Source: Flavobacteria bacterium RIFCSPLOWO2_12_FULL_35_11
GTDB lineage: Bacteria; Bacteroidota; Bacteroidia; Flavobacteriales; Flavobacteriaceae
Assembly (NCBI GenBank): GCA_001800975.1
Contig: MGWK01000029.1
Span: 1 to 49,892, forward strand
Length of the DNA stretch: 49,892 bases
Reading direction: 5' to 3'
In this document: piece by piece, positions 43,601-49,892 of the stretch
Numbering within the stretch: the stretch's first letter is position 1
How the letters are laid out: every line of letters begins with the position of its first letter
Program-made: the position numbers and the translations under genes
Notes under the pieces: generated by a model
The model's input: only the letters and a program-made list of their open reading frames with translations
Told to the model about the DNA's origin: nothing
Database searches by the model: none

Positions 43601-44880
43601 TTATTGATGAGAAAACCGGATTGACCTTAAGTACAAACAACATTCCTTATGGTTCAACCATTTACATAAAAGACGGTGAAAAACTAAAAAGAGGTGATGT
43701 TATTTGTAAATGGGATCCATTTAACGGTGTTATTGTTTCTGAATTTGCAGGTAAAATTGAATTTGATAATGTTGAAAAAGGGGTAAATTACCTTGTAGAA
43801 ATCGACGAACAAACTGGTTTCCAGGAAAAAGTAATTATCGAGTCAAAAAGCAAAAAAACAATACCAACATTATTGTTAAAAGATAAAAATGACAATGTAC
43901 TTAGATCGTACAACTTACCTTTAGGGGCGCACTTAATCGTTGAAGACGGTGAGAAAATCCCTGCCGGTAAAGTAATTGTTAAAATCCCTCGTAAATCTGG
44001 TAAAGCCGGAGATATTACAGGAGGTTTGCCACGTGTAACCGAGTTATTTGAAGCACGTAACCCATCAAATCCAGCAGTTGTGTCGGAAATTGACGGTGTT
44101 GTTTCTTTCGGTAAAATTAAAAGAGGTAACCGTGAAATCGTTGTTGAATCTAAATTAGGAGATATCAGAAGGTATTTAATTAAACTTTCCAATCAAATCT
44201 TAGTTCAGGAAAACGATTACATTAAAGCAGGTATGCAACTTTCTGAAGGAGCAACTGCACCTGATGACATTTTAAATATTCAGGGGCCGTCAAAAGTTCA
44301 AGAATATTTGGTAAATGAAATTCAGGAGGTTTACCGTTTACAGGGCGTAAAAATTAACGACAAACATTTTGAAGTGGTTGTTCGCCAAATGATGCGTAAA
44401 GTAAAAATTATTGATTCTGGAGATACCTTATTCTTAGAAAATCAACTGGTGCATAAAAACGACTTCTTTGAAGTAAATGATGACATTTACGGATTGAAAG
44501 TGGTTGAAAATGCAGGTGATTCTGATGTTTTAAAAGAAGGACAAATTATAACTCCTCGCCAATTGCGTGACGAAAACTCCGTATTGCGCAGAGAAGACAG
44601 AAATTTGGTGGAAGCAAGAGATTCAAGACCGGCAACGGCTGAGCAAATTTTGCAAGGAATTACAAGAGCGTCATTACAAACAAAATCGTTCATTTCTGCA
44701 GCCTCATTCCAAGAAACTACTAAAGTGTTAAACGAAGCTGCGGTAAGCGGTAAAATAGATTTCTTAGAAGGATTGAAAGAAAATGTAATTGTTGGAAAAC
44801 GTATTCCTGCAGGAACAGGAATGAAACATTATGACAATGTTATTGTTGGCCCTAAAGAAGAAATGATGTCAAAACTTTAA
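40603..44880 (+). CDS. rpoC: DNA-directed RNA polymerase subunit beta'
   Basis: A 1425-residue beta' subunit. The N-terminal zinc ribbon CACGKYKR to CDRCGVEV, the catalytic Mg-binding NADFDGDQM at 476-484, the bridge helix region, and the second zinc site [13 protein letters not shown] are all present. It starts 86 bases after rpoB, with a hairpin between, and is followed after 2 bases by the DUF3467 gene. Confidence 0.98.
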   Translation: MARKTDNKYTVKKFNKISIGLASPEVILEKSNGEVLKPETINYRTHKPERDGLFCERIFGPIKDFECACGKYKRIRYKGIVCDRCGVEVTEKKVRRDRVGHINLVVPVAHIWYFRSLPNKMGYLLGLPSKKLDMIIYYERYVVIQPAGAKNASGDPLQKMDFLTEEEYLDILESFPNENRYLDDNDPEKFIAKMGAECLIDLFNRINLDELSYELRHKANTETSKQRKTEALKRLNVVEAFRDAGKNRENRPEWMIMKVIPVTPPELRPLVPLDGGRFATSDLNDLYRRVIIRNNRLKRLVEIKAPEVILRNEKRMLQESVDSLFDNTRKSSAVKTESNRPLKSLSDSLKGKQGRFRQNLLGKRVDYSARSVIVVGPELKLFECGLPKDMAAELYKPFVIRKLIERGIVKTVKSAKKIIDKREPVVWDILENVLKGHPVLLNRAPTLHRLGIQAFQPKLIEGKAIQLHPLVCTAFNADFDGDQMAVHLPLGPEAILECQLLMLASHNILNPANGAPITVPSQDMVLGLYYMTKERKSTPERKVKGEGLTFYSPEEVTIAFNEKAVELNAVIKVRTKDFNAEGELVSQIIETTVGRVLFNEVVPVKAGYVNEVLNKKNLRDIIGTILKLTDVPTTGKFLDDMKDMGYKFAFRGGLSFSLGDIIIPPEKHKMIADANEQVDVIIANYNMGMLTNKERYNQVIDIWGSTNNRLTELSMKRLREDQQGFNSVFMMLDSGARGSKEQIRQLTGMRGLMAKPKKSSSGGGEIIENPILSNFKEGLSILEYFISTHGARKGLADTALKTADAGYLTRRLVDVSQDVIINEVDCGTLRGLFVEPLKKNDEIVESLSERLDGRVSLHDVIDPITEELFVRSGEEISTEIAKRIENSSLDGVEVRSALTCESKKGICAKCYGHSLSTRKMVQIGEAVGVVAAQSIGEPGTQLTLRTFHVGGVAGNISEENSLNARLSGVASIDDLKTVTGKDNDGNVVNIVISRTSEIKVIDEKTGLTLSTNNIPYGSTIYIKDGEKLKRGDVICKWDPFNGVIVSEFAGKIEFDNVEKGVNYLVEIDEQTGFQEKVIIESKSKKTIPTLLLKDKNDNVLRSYNLPLGAHLIVEDGEKIPAGKVIVKIPRKSGKAGDITGGLPRVTELFEARNPSNPAVVSEIDGVVSFGKIKRGNREIVVESKLGDIRRYLIKLSNQILVQENDYIKAGMQLSEGATAPDDILNIQGPSKVQEYLVNEIQEVYRLQGVKINDKHFEVVVRQMMRKVKIIDSGDTLFLENQLVHKNDFFEVNDDIYGLKVVENAGDSDVLKEGQIITPRQLRDENSVLRREDRNLVEARDSRPATAEQILQGITRASLQTKSFISAASFQETTKVLNEAAVSGKIDFLEGLKENVIVGKRIPAGTGMKHYDNVIVGPKEEMMSKL

Positions 44881-44882
44881 TT

Positions 44883-45197
44883 ATGAGCAATCAAAAATCT
44901 GAAGGAGAAGGAAAAATAAATATTGAGTTGGATGATAAAACTGCCGAAGGAATTTATTCTAATTTGGCGATTATCAATCATTCGGTTTCAGAATTTGTTG
45001 TTGATTTTATCAGTGTTATGCCTGGGCAACCAAAGGCTAAGGTAAAATCAAGGATCATTTTAACTCCGCAACATGCAAAGCGTTTTTTGAAAGCGCTTGC
45101 CGATAATGTGCACAGGTTTGAGAAAACTCATGGGGAAATAAAGGATTTTGACCAGCCTACAATTCCATTGAATTTTGGGCCCTCGGGAGAAGCATAA
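44883..45197 (+). CDS. DUF3467 domain-containing protein
   Basis: A 104-residue protein matching DUF3467 (IYSNLAIINHSVSEFVVDFI, RIILTPQHAKRFLKAL). The function is unknown. It starts 2 bases after rpoC and ends just before the operon terminator, so it is expressed with RNA polymerase. This linkage is conserved in the phylum and suggests, but does not prove, a transcription-related role. Confidence 0.88.
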   Translation: MSNQKSEGEGKINIELDDKTAEGIYSNLAIINHSVSEFVVDFISVMPGQPKAKVKSRIILTPQHAKRFLKALADNVHRFEKTHGEIKDFDQPTIPLNFGPSGEA

Positions 45198-45203
45198 AAA
45201 GTA

Positions 45204-45236
45204 AAAAAAGCCAAACGAAAGTTTGGCTTTTTTTTT
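45204..45236 (+). terminator. Terminator of the rpoBC operon
   Basis: GCCAAAC (45211-45217), GAAA tetraloop, GTTTGGC (45222-45228), flanked by a run of A upstream and nine T downstream. It is a textbook intrinsic terminator. Confidence 0.95.
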
Positions 45237-45269
45237 ATCTATTTTGCTTTCTGTTTAGTATCAATTTAA

Positions 45270-45277
45270 TAGATTTG
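45270..45277 (+). promoter_or_regulatory. -7 promoter element of the TonB-dependent receptor gene
   Basis: TAGATTTG followed by C matches TAnnTTTG. A TTG at 45244-45246 lies 23 bases upstream, slightly far for a -33 element. The leader of about 110 nt contains a 27-codon open frame. Confidence 0.6.
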
Positions 45278-45304
45278 CCGACTACTAACAAAGAACCTGT
45301 TTAA

Positions 45305-45388
45305 ATGAAACGAGCAAAACAAATTTTGATACACGAAGGAATGATTAATAGCGAACAGCAGCTGTTACCGATAAAAAATAAAATTTAA
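45305..45388 (+). CDS. Possible 27-residue leader peptide upstream of the TonB receptor
   Basis: The ATG at 45305 opens 27 codons, beginning MKRAKQILIHEGMINS and ending 4 bases before the receptor start. It lies just after a promoter. Spacing suggests coupling to the receptor start, but no family or conserved motif is known. It may be chance. Confidence 0.3.
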   Translation: MKRAKQILIHEGMINSEQQLLPIKNKI

Positions 45389-45392
45389 ACAG

Positions 45393-47195
45393 ATGAAAAT
45401 ATCCTATTTTTTACTGATTGTGATTACAATTATAAGCACTTCCGCAAACGCACAAAAAGACACCGTTAAATTGAAAGAAGTTGAAGTCACTTCAAACAGA
45501 ATATCCCTGCCTTTTTCCAAAACTTCACGCACCATCACTATTTTAAGCCAGGAGGATCTCGCCAAATCGGCAGCAACCAATTTGGCCGATGTGCTGCAAA
45601 ATGTTGCAGGTGCTGATATCAGAAGGAGGGGAATTGACGGAATGCAATCAGATTTATATATCCGAGGAGGAAATTTCGACCAAACTTTGTTGTTGATTGA
45701 TGGTGTAAAAATGGATGATGCACAAACTGGGCATCATACCATGAATGGCATTTTATCTTTAGAAAACATTGAAAGAATTGAAATTATAAAAGGGCCTGCC
45801 GCGCGTATTTACGGACAAAATGCTTTTACCGGCGCCATAAATATTGTGACAAAGGCGGTAACGGAAAATGCCGCAATCGTAAATTTAAATTATGGCTCTT
45901 ACAACAATAAAAAAGGCGAAGTGTCTTTGGGGCACAAATTTAACCAGGGCGATGTTTTGGCTACGGTGAGTCATCAGGAATCTGATGGATACCGATACAA
46001 TACCGATTTTAAAAATAGCGCTGCATTTTTTAAATCCAATTTCAAAAATTTCAGTTTAATCACTTCGTTTGCGCAACGTAAATTTGGGGCAAACGGATTT
46101 TATGCGAGTCCGGCTTATAAAGACCAATATGAAGAAACCCAAACAAGTTTGGTGGCACTTTCATCAAATTATTCGAGCAATAATGTAATTATTAAACCAA
46201 GAATTTACTGGAGAAGAAATCAGGATTTGTATTTGTTTATTAGAGAAAATCCTTCCTATTACAGAAATTTACACATTTCAAATAAAATGGGCGCGGAAAC
46301 GAATGTTGTTTTTAATTCGAGCTTGGGAAAAACTGGCGTCGGACTTGATATTTCAAGAATATTTTTGGTGAGTAACAATTTAGGCGATCACCAAAGAACG
46401 GCCATAACAGGTTTTATAGAACACCGATTTGAATTGTTGAATGAAAATCTTGATATTACGCCAGGTGTTGCCGTTAGTTCTTATTCGGATTTTAACACGA
46501 AAGCTTTTCCCGGATTGGATGTTGGTTACCGCATTTCAGAAAGAGTTAAGCTATACGGAAATATTGGCTATACCTATCGTGTGCCTACTTTTACCGATTT
46601 GTATTATGTGGGTCCAACCACCAAGGGAAATGCCGATTTGGAAGCAGAATCTGCTTTGGCAGAAGAGCTGGGAATTAAATTTACAACTGCCAACTTTCAA
46701 ATGGAGGCGGCTATTTTTAACAGAAAATCTGATAATTTAATTGACTGGACCAAAGACAATGAAACAGATAAATGGGAAGCCAGAAACTTTAGTGAAGTGG
46801 TGGCTAAAGGTTTGGAAACAACCATAAATTATCAGTTTAAATTGGGTAAACACCAACAAAAATTTAATTTGGGTTATAGTTTTATTGAGGATGTCATCAA
46901 AGACAATCAAGTGCAATTCACCCAATATTCCATCAATAGTATCAAACACCAGCTTACTTCAGGTATTTCCACTAAATTTTGCCCAATTTTCAGTCAGCAT
47001 ATAACCTACAGATATGTGGAAAGAACCAACGGGCAACATTACAATGTGGTAGATGCCAAAATAAGTGCGATGCTTAAAACTCACATGGAATTTTTCATAG
47101 CAGCCAACAATATTTTTAATGCAGAATACACAGAAACCAATTTGGTGCCGATGCCAAAAGGAAATTTGATGGCGGGGTTTACTTTCAAACTTTAA
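45393..47195 (+). CDS. TonB-dependent outer-membrane receptor (BtuB-like size)
   Basis: A 600-residue receptor with a signal peptide (residues 1-20, cleaved after SANA) and a TonB-box region near VKLKEVEVTSNR. The plug domain (about 40-150) includes DVLQNVAGADIRRRG and LLLIDGVKMDD, and a 22-strand barrel follows, ending in GFTFKL. At 600 residues and without a CarboxypepD or SusC N-terminal domain it resembles small-ligand receptors (cobalamin, siderophore, metal) rather than glycan importers. No SusD partner follows. The ligand cannot be named. Confidence 0.9.
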   Translation: MKISYFLLIVITIISTSANAQKDTVKLKEVEVTSNRISLPFSKTSRTITILSQEDLAKSAATNLADVLQNVAGADIRRRGIDGMQSDLYIRGGNFDQTLLLIDGVKMDDAQTGHHTMNGILSLENIERIEIIKGPAARIYGQNAFTGAINIVTKAVTENAAIVNLNYGSYNNKKGEVSLGHKFNQGDVLATVSHQESDGYRYNTDFKNSAAFFKSNFKNFSLITSFAQRKFGANGFYASPAYKDQYEETQTSLVALSSNYSSNNVIIKPRIYWRRNQDLYLFIRENPSYYRNLHISNKMGAETNVVFNSSLGKTGVGLDISRIFLVSNNLGDHQRTAITGFIEHRFELLNENLDITPGVAVSSYSDFNTKAFPGLDVGYRISERVKLYGNIGYTYRVPTFTDLYYVGPTTKGNADLEAESALAEELGIKFTTANFQMEAAIFNRKSDNLIDWTKDNETDKWEARNFSEVVAKGLETTINYQFKLGKHQQKFNLGYSFIEDVIKDNQVQFTQYSINSIKHQLTSGISTKFCPIFSQHITYRYVERTNGQHYNVVDAKISAMLKTHMEFFIAANNIFNAEYTETNLVPMPKGNLMAGFTFKL

Positions 47196-47234
47196 TTAAA
47201 GTTTAAAGTTGAAAGTTAAAAGGAAAACAAAAAT

Positions 47235-47261
47235 TCCCGTCTCGAGAGGGGCAGGGGTGTG
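47235..47261. repeat. Interspersed TCTCGAGA-type intergenic repeat
   Basis: CCCGTCTCGAGAGGGG (47236-47251) followed by CAGGGGTGTG. The near-palindrome around TCTCGAGA (47240-47247) resembles short G-rich intergenic repeats scattered through flavobacterial genomes. It lies in a repeat-rich gap after the receptor gene, beside low-complexity TTAAAGTTTAAAGTTGAAAG. Confidence 0.45.
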
Positions 47262-47351
47262 TTTTTTATTGAACTAAAAATCAAATTAGGCTAAATTCAC
47301 AATTTATAATCCAAAATTCAAAATTCAACATTATTTAAATATATTTGTTTT

Positions 47352-47669
47352 ATGGAAGATCACATAAAATCATTTGAGGAGTTTTATCCGTTTTATTTGA
47401 AACAGCACAGCAATAAAATTTGCCGTTTGTTGCACGTGATTGGAACTACCATTGTTTTTGCTTTGGCATTTACGGCTGTGTACCATAATATGCCTAAATT
47501 GTGGATTGCAGTTCCCATTGCAGGTTATGGTTTTGCCTGGGTGGGTCATTTCTTTTTCGAAAAAAACAAACCTGCAACTTTCCAGTATCCCTTGTGGAGT
47601 TTGCGCTCCGACTTTAAAATGTATTTCGAAATTCTTTCCGGAAAAATTCCGCTTAATCCTTCTAAATAG
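47352..47669 (+). CDS. DUF962/Mpo1-like membrane protein
   Basis: A 105-residue protein with two membrane helices (about residues 30-48 and 51-66). The DUF962 histidine signature is visible: an early His in YLKQHSNK, LLHVIGT and WVGHFFFEKNKPATFQYP. Yeast Mpo1, the family's characterised member, is an Fe2+-dependent dioxygenase shortening 2-hydroxy fatty acids. Bacterial members are uncharacterised but retain the histidines. It is monocistronic. Confidence 0.88.
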   Translation: MEDHIKSFEEFYPFYLKQHSNKICRLLHVIGTTIVFALAFTAVYHNMPKLWIAVPIAGYGFAWVGHFFFEKNKPATFQYPLWSLRSDFKMYFEILSGKIPLNPSK

Positions 47670-47779
47670 TTTTTCTTTTACCGTTTAAGCGTTTAATGGT
47701 TGAGTCGTTTATTTGTGTTGTTTTCTCATTCTTTTTTAGAGTCAATGTTATTAAGTTAAGACATTTATACTTTATTTTT

Positions 47780-47850
47780 GTCCTTCCGTAGGTACGAGGA
47801 ATCTCATCATATGTGCTCGTTTGTTGCGATTCCTCCTTTGTCGGAATGAC
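47780..47850. repeat. Palindromic repeat element (REP/MITE-like)
   Basis: The left arm 47780-47805 (GTCCTTCCGTAGGTACGAGG and AATCTC) is the imperfect inverted counterpart of the right arm 47826-47850 (GCGATTCCTCCTTTGTCGGA and ATGAC), with a loop of about 20 bases. It resembles GTCATTCC...GGAATGAC palindromes common between genes in Bacteroidota. It encodes no protein. Confidence 0.7.
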
Positions 47851-48149
47851 AAATATTTCGTTAACTTATTGGCATTGCCTTTATGGCCAGAAAAAGAAAA
47901 AAATGTTCAATCCTTCTATTGGCATAATGGCTGGTTTCCCAATGGCTTATTATCTATTTGGTTAATTATTTGAATTTCTTATAGTTTTAATTGAAAAGTG
48001 TTATACAGGATATATACAATACATACATTTATTACGAATAATGTAAATAAAAGTATTTAAATTTGCTAAATAATTCATATATGTAAAAATAAACGTTAAA
48101 ATAATGTGAAATATCTAATAAATTGCTTTTCTAAATCTAAAAGATATTG

Positions 48150-48157
48150 TATATTTG
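48150..48157 (+). promoter_or_regulatory. -7 promoter element of a small transcription unit
   Basis: TATATTTG followed by CAC, an exact TAnnTTTG match. The predicted start is near 48163. The unit ends at the strong terminator at 48336-48372, giving a transcript of about 210 nt. Confidence 0.7.
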
Positions 48158-48187
48158 CACCAGCATTAATTACTAACACCAACCGTT

Positions 48188-48301
48188 ATGGAAACCACTA
48201 AAAACAGTATAAATCAAGACCGCAAAACAAGACCAAACACCATCGATTTCAGGAATTCTAAAAGCAATACCTGGAACAGCAAAAGAAGGTTTGGCATTTA
48301 A
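48188..48301 (+). CDS. Predicted 37-residue small protein (or small RNA)
   Basis: The ATG at 48188, about 25 bases after the predicted transcription start, opens 37 codons beginning METTKNSINQDRKTRPNTID and ending SKRRFGI. The product would be hydrophilic and strongly basic, rich in Asn, Arg, Lys and Ser, with no membrane helix or known domain. It is flanked by its own promoter and intrinsic terminator, so something is transcribed here. It could instead be a non-coding regulatory RNA of about 210 nt. Confidence 0.5.
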   Translation: METTKNSINQDRKTRPNTIDFRNSKSNTWNSKRRFGI

Positions 48302-48335
48302 ATGATAAAAACCATTGTTTGATTATTTGATAAAT

Positions 48336-48372
48336 AAAAAGGGCGAAAGATTTAATTCTTTCGCCCTTTTTT
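48336..48372 (+). terminator. Strong intrinsic terminator of the small transcription unit
   Basis: AAAAAGGGCGAAAGA (48336-48350) and TCTTTCGCCCTTTTT (48357-48371) are perfect inverted arms around TTTAAT, with a run of T at the end. Confidence 0.95.
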
Positions 48373-48404
48373 AGGTTAAATTTTAAGAATTATGATATTG
48401 TTGT

Positions 48405-48440
48405 GAGAAAACCCCAAGACATAGATGTATTGGGGCTTTT
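48405..48440 (-). terminator. Terminator of the lipoprotein gene
   Basis: CCCCAA (48412-48417) and TTGGGG (48430-48435) form a short stem flanked by A and T runs. On the minus strand it follows the lipoprotein stop (48473) by about 35 bases and ends in a T-run. Confidence 0.7.
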
Positions 48441-48472
48441 GTAAAATGCTAAAGGCATTTATTAAAAAATTT

Positions 48473-49375
48473 TTATGGACAAAGTTGTGTAAACTTATCT
48501 TCCGGGTCAAGTTTCTTAGAAACACTGTTTACTTTAAAGTCTGTCCAAACATTAGATTGAGGAGAATTACCACTGCAGTCTGCATCCAAAGTAACTGTCC
48601 AAGTATAAGTTTCACATTCGTTTAAATCCATGATAGCAGACCATACTGAAGACACGCCACCATTTTGAGTAAAAGGAGCGCTTAATCCGCTTACAGCAAC
48701 ACCTTGTGCAAACGTAAACTCCACCAAAGCGCCAATTGCGTCAGCTTCAGGAGTGTAGGTAAATGTGTATGTTTTATCGCCATTATCAACATAGGTAAAC
48801 TCTTCATCACAACCTATTGGGCAATACTCGTATACTCCATAATTGATGCCAGTTAGTTCAGCTTGTGGCCCACCAAAAACTATAACACTTGTCAAAGTAT
48901 ATTCGCAAGCATTATATCCTTCAGGAAGATTAAAGTAAGTATAGAATACTTGATTAGCGGGAATGTCTAATGCAGGATCATTTGTATATGTAACTCCATT
49001 TACCACGATTTCTACCTTATCCGTTGCGAAGTTATTAGTTGTTTGTACAATTAATTGAGTAGCGGTATTCCAAATTTGGTAATTGACATTCTTATAATTA
49101 GAACTATTTCCTACTTGATCATTTGTATTGTCTTCGAAAAGAACTCTTTCATTAATGCAACCAGATGCACAATCTGCTACACTAACTTGTGTAATTTTAA
49201 ATGTAGATTGTGTGCTAGCTTTACTACTTGCTTTAGCTGCTACTTCACTATTAATTTCTTTTGCCAAAGCGGCAGCATCCATTGCTTCATCATCTTGACT
49301 GCATGAAGAAGCGATTAAAATAAACATGAATGCGAATGTTAATTTTACAATTCGTGAGGTAAATTGATTTTTCAT
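48473..49375 (-). CDS. Predicted surface-exposed lipoprotein of unknown function
   Basis: A 300-residue protein with a lipoprotein signal (FAFMFILIASSC, lipid-modified Cys25). Directly after the Cys comes SQDDE, like the flavobacterial lipoprotein export signal (Ser followed by Asp/Glu), so the protein is probably flipped to the cell surface. A low-complexity Ala/Ser/Lys linker (about 33-55) precedes beta-rich sequence with paired cysteines (CASGC, CPIGC). No enzymatic motif was recognised. It is monocistronic, with its own terminator. Confidence 0.8.
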   Translation of the reverse strand: MKNQFTSRIVKLTFAFMFILIASSCSQDDEAMDAAALAKEINSEVAAKASSKASTQSTFKITQVSVADCASGCINERVLFEDNTNDQVGNSSNYKNVNYQIWNTATQLIVQTTNNFATDKVEIVVNGVTYTNDPALDIPANQVFYTYFNLPEGYNACEYTLTSVIVFGGPQAELTGINYGVYEYCPIGCDEEFTYVDNGDKTYTFTYTPEADAIGALVEFTFAQGVAVSGLSAPFTQNGGVSSVWSAIMDLNECETYTWTVTLDADCSGNSPQSNVWTDFKVNSVSKKLDPEDKFTQLCP

Positions 49376-49799
49376 AATTTTAGTTTTTAGTTAAATTAAA
49401 TATACAAACGATTGCAAGACCTAATGTGATTAGTGTCAGCTGGTTAATTCGAAATAATTTTTTTGATTTGTGGGAACTTAATATGATAAAGCCAAATCGT
49501 TTTTATCATCTAAGTAAAAATAGATTATAAAGTAATATAAAAAACAAGCAACAAAACAATCTAACAAACTGCAATATATTTTATATAAACGGATCATTAT
49601 TCAAAATAAATTGCGCGATATTGATTATTTTAAATCGCAATCAATCAGCGATTTAAGGTTTTTTAAGGGAATTTTTTGGCTAAAAATGAAGAAAATGGAA
49701 GGTGAAAATAAAAAAAGCTATTTTAGAATGATTTAAATTCAACAAAAAAGGCAGCAGGTTTTTAAACCCACCGCCTTTTCTTTTAGGTTTGTTTATAAA
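49376..49799. other. 424-base AT-rich gap
   Basis: It holds the upstream region of the lipoprotein gene and, at 49745-49782, a terminator-like structure for the partial gene on the minus strand. No ORF, tRNA or exact promoter consensus was recognised in the rest. Confidence 0.6.
49745..49784 (-). terminator. Terminator of the partial gene at the window end
   Basis: An imperfect hairpin: AAAAGGC and GCCTTTT form the outer stem, GGTTT and AAACC the inner stem, with a small internal loop. It is read on the minus strand about 20 bases after the stop at 49800. Confidence 0.6.
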
Positions 49800-49892
49800 T
49801 TATCTTTGTTCTCTTGATTTGGCAACAACAGTTTTACTCAATTGATGTTTATTTGTTGTTAAGCGAATAATCAAGGCTTGGTCATTAACACT
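49800..49892 (-). CDS. C-terminal end of a protein with a probable T9SS sorting domain (partial)
   Basis: The minus-strand frame is open from the window edge to a TAA at 49802-49800, encoding 30 residues that end ALIIRLTTNKHQLSKTVVAK plus SREQR. The pattern LIIRLTT followed by basic residues, SKTVV and K resembles the last two beta-strands of type IX secretion system C-terminal sorting domains. The remainder lies outside the window, so this is tentative. Confidence 0.5.
   Translation of the reverse strand, partial: SVNDQALIIRLTTNKHQLSKTVVAKSREQR

Larger units (their letters stand above)
47670..48187. other. 518-base gap with a palindromic repeat and no gene
   Basis: It contains one long imperfect inverted repeat (47780-47850, listed separately) and otherwise AT-rich sequence. 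A 20-codon frame at 47903-47965 (MFNPSIGIMAGFP) is too short to support. The promoter of the next small transcription unit begins at 48150. Confidence 0.6.

Noticed and set aside
45198-45392. Cobalamin riboswitch upstream of the BtuB-like receptor
   Set aside because: No B12-box-like sequence or matching stem set could be found, and the leader is too short.
47883-47965. Possible pseudogene fragment (MFNPSIGIMAGFP) in the gap
   Set aside because: It is only 20 codons, unsupported by flanking frames or any recognisable family.

Overview
The window is AT-rich chromosomal DNA from a member of the Bacteroidota, almost certainly family Flavobacteriaceae. The evidence is Bacteroidota-type promoters (-33 TTG or TTTG, -7 TAnnTTTG) in front of many genes, very few Shine-Dalgarno sequences, a flavobacterial lipoprotein export signal, a fused two-domain E1 2-oxoacid dehydrogenase, and the gene order rpsU-xerC-hpf-tRNAs-tuf-tRNA-Trp-secE-nusG-rplKAJL-rpoBC. 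Nearly everything is vertical, housekeeping-type DNA. There is no prophage, insertion sequence, CRISPR array or obvious genomic island.

Layout. 1-2408: tail of an unidentified gene, then a PASTA-domain membrane protein, an RluD-type pseudouridine synthase and a chloramphenicol-acetyltransferase-like protein. 2555-3313: yaaA. 3634-7232: a tightly overlapping polyamine operon (arginine decarboxylase, agmatinase, deoxyhypusine-synthase-like protein, small acidic protein) ending in a bidirectional terminator. 7322-9161 (minus): DUF2853 protein and L-serine dehydratase. 9373-11277: dnaK. 11368-17658 (minus): TIGR01777 epimerase, the four-subunit 2-oxoacid:ferredoxin oxidoreductase korDABC and a fused E1 2-oxoacid dehydrogenase. 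17869-24284 (minus): a catalytically dead M1-like peptidase with a probable outer-membrane barrel, a LOG-family protein and uvrA. 24390-28760: PspC-domain protein, K+ channel, an NSS sodium symporter with a 51-residue partner, and a helix-hairpin-helix protein. 28791-31529: acyl-CoA dehydrogenase, rpsU, xerC and hpf. 31578-45197: four tRNAs, tuf, tRNA-Trp, secE, nusG, four ribosomal protein genes, rpoB, rpoC and a DUF3467 protein. 45393-49892: TonB-dependent receptor, DUF962/Mpo1-like protein, a repeat-rich gap, a tiny isolated transcription unit, a surface lipoprotein, and the C-terminal end of a probable T9SS-exported protein.

How the genes work together. The translation and transcription machinery block is one long co-directional run with stable hairpins at nusG/rplK, rplL/rpoB and rpoB/rpoC. 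These probably tune expression of the distal genes. The polyamine operon would convert arginine through agmatine to putrescine, and the DHS-like enzyme could then make homospermidine, the characteristic flavobacterial polyamine. korDABC and the fused E1 enzyme give two alternative routes for oxidative decarboxylation of 2-oxoacids, one ferredoxin-linked and one lipoate/NAD-linked.

The observations most worth a second look are: the perfect Shine-Dalgarno in front of rpsU in an otherwise SD-poor genome; duplications of tRNA 3' ends beside a GAGCGyAGTCGAAG element at two tRNA loci; two tandem 12-bp palindromes upstream of korDABC; the M1-like protein whose HExxH has become KILSR; the 51-aa NSS partner; and a 37-codon gene or small RNA with its own promoter and terminator at 48150-48372.
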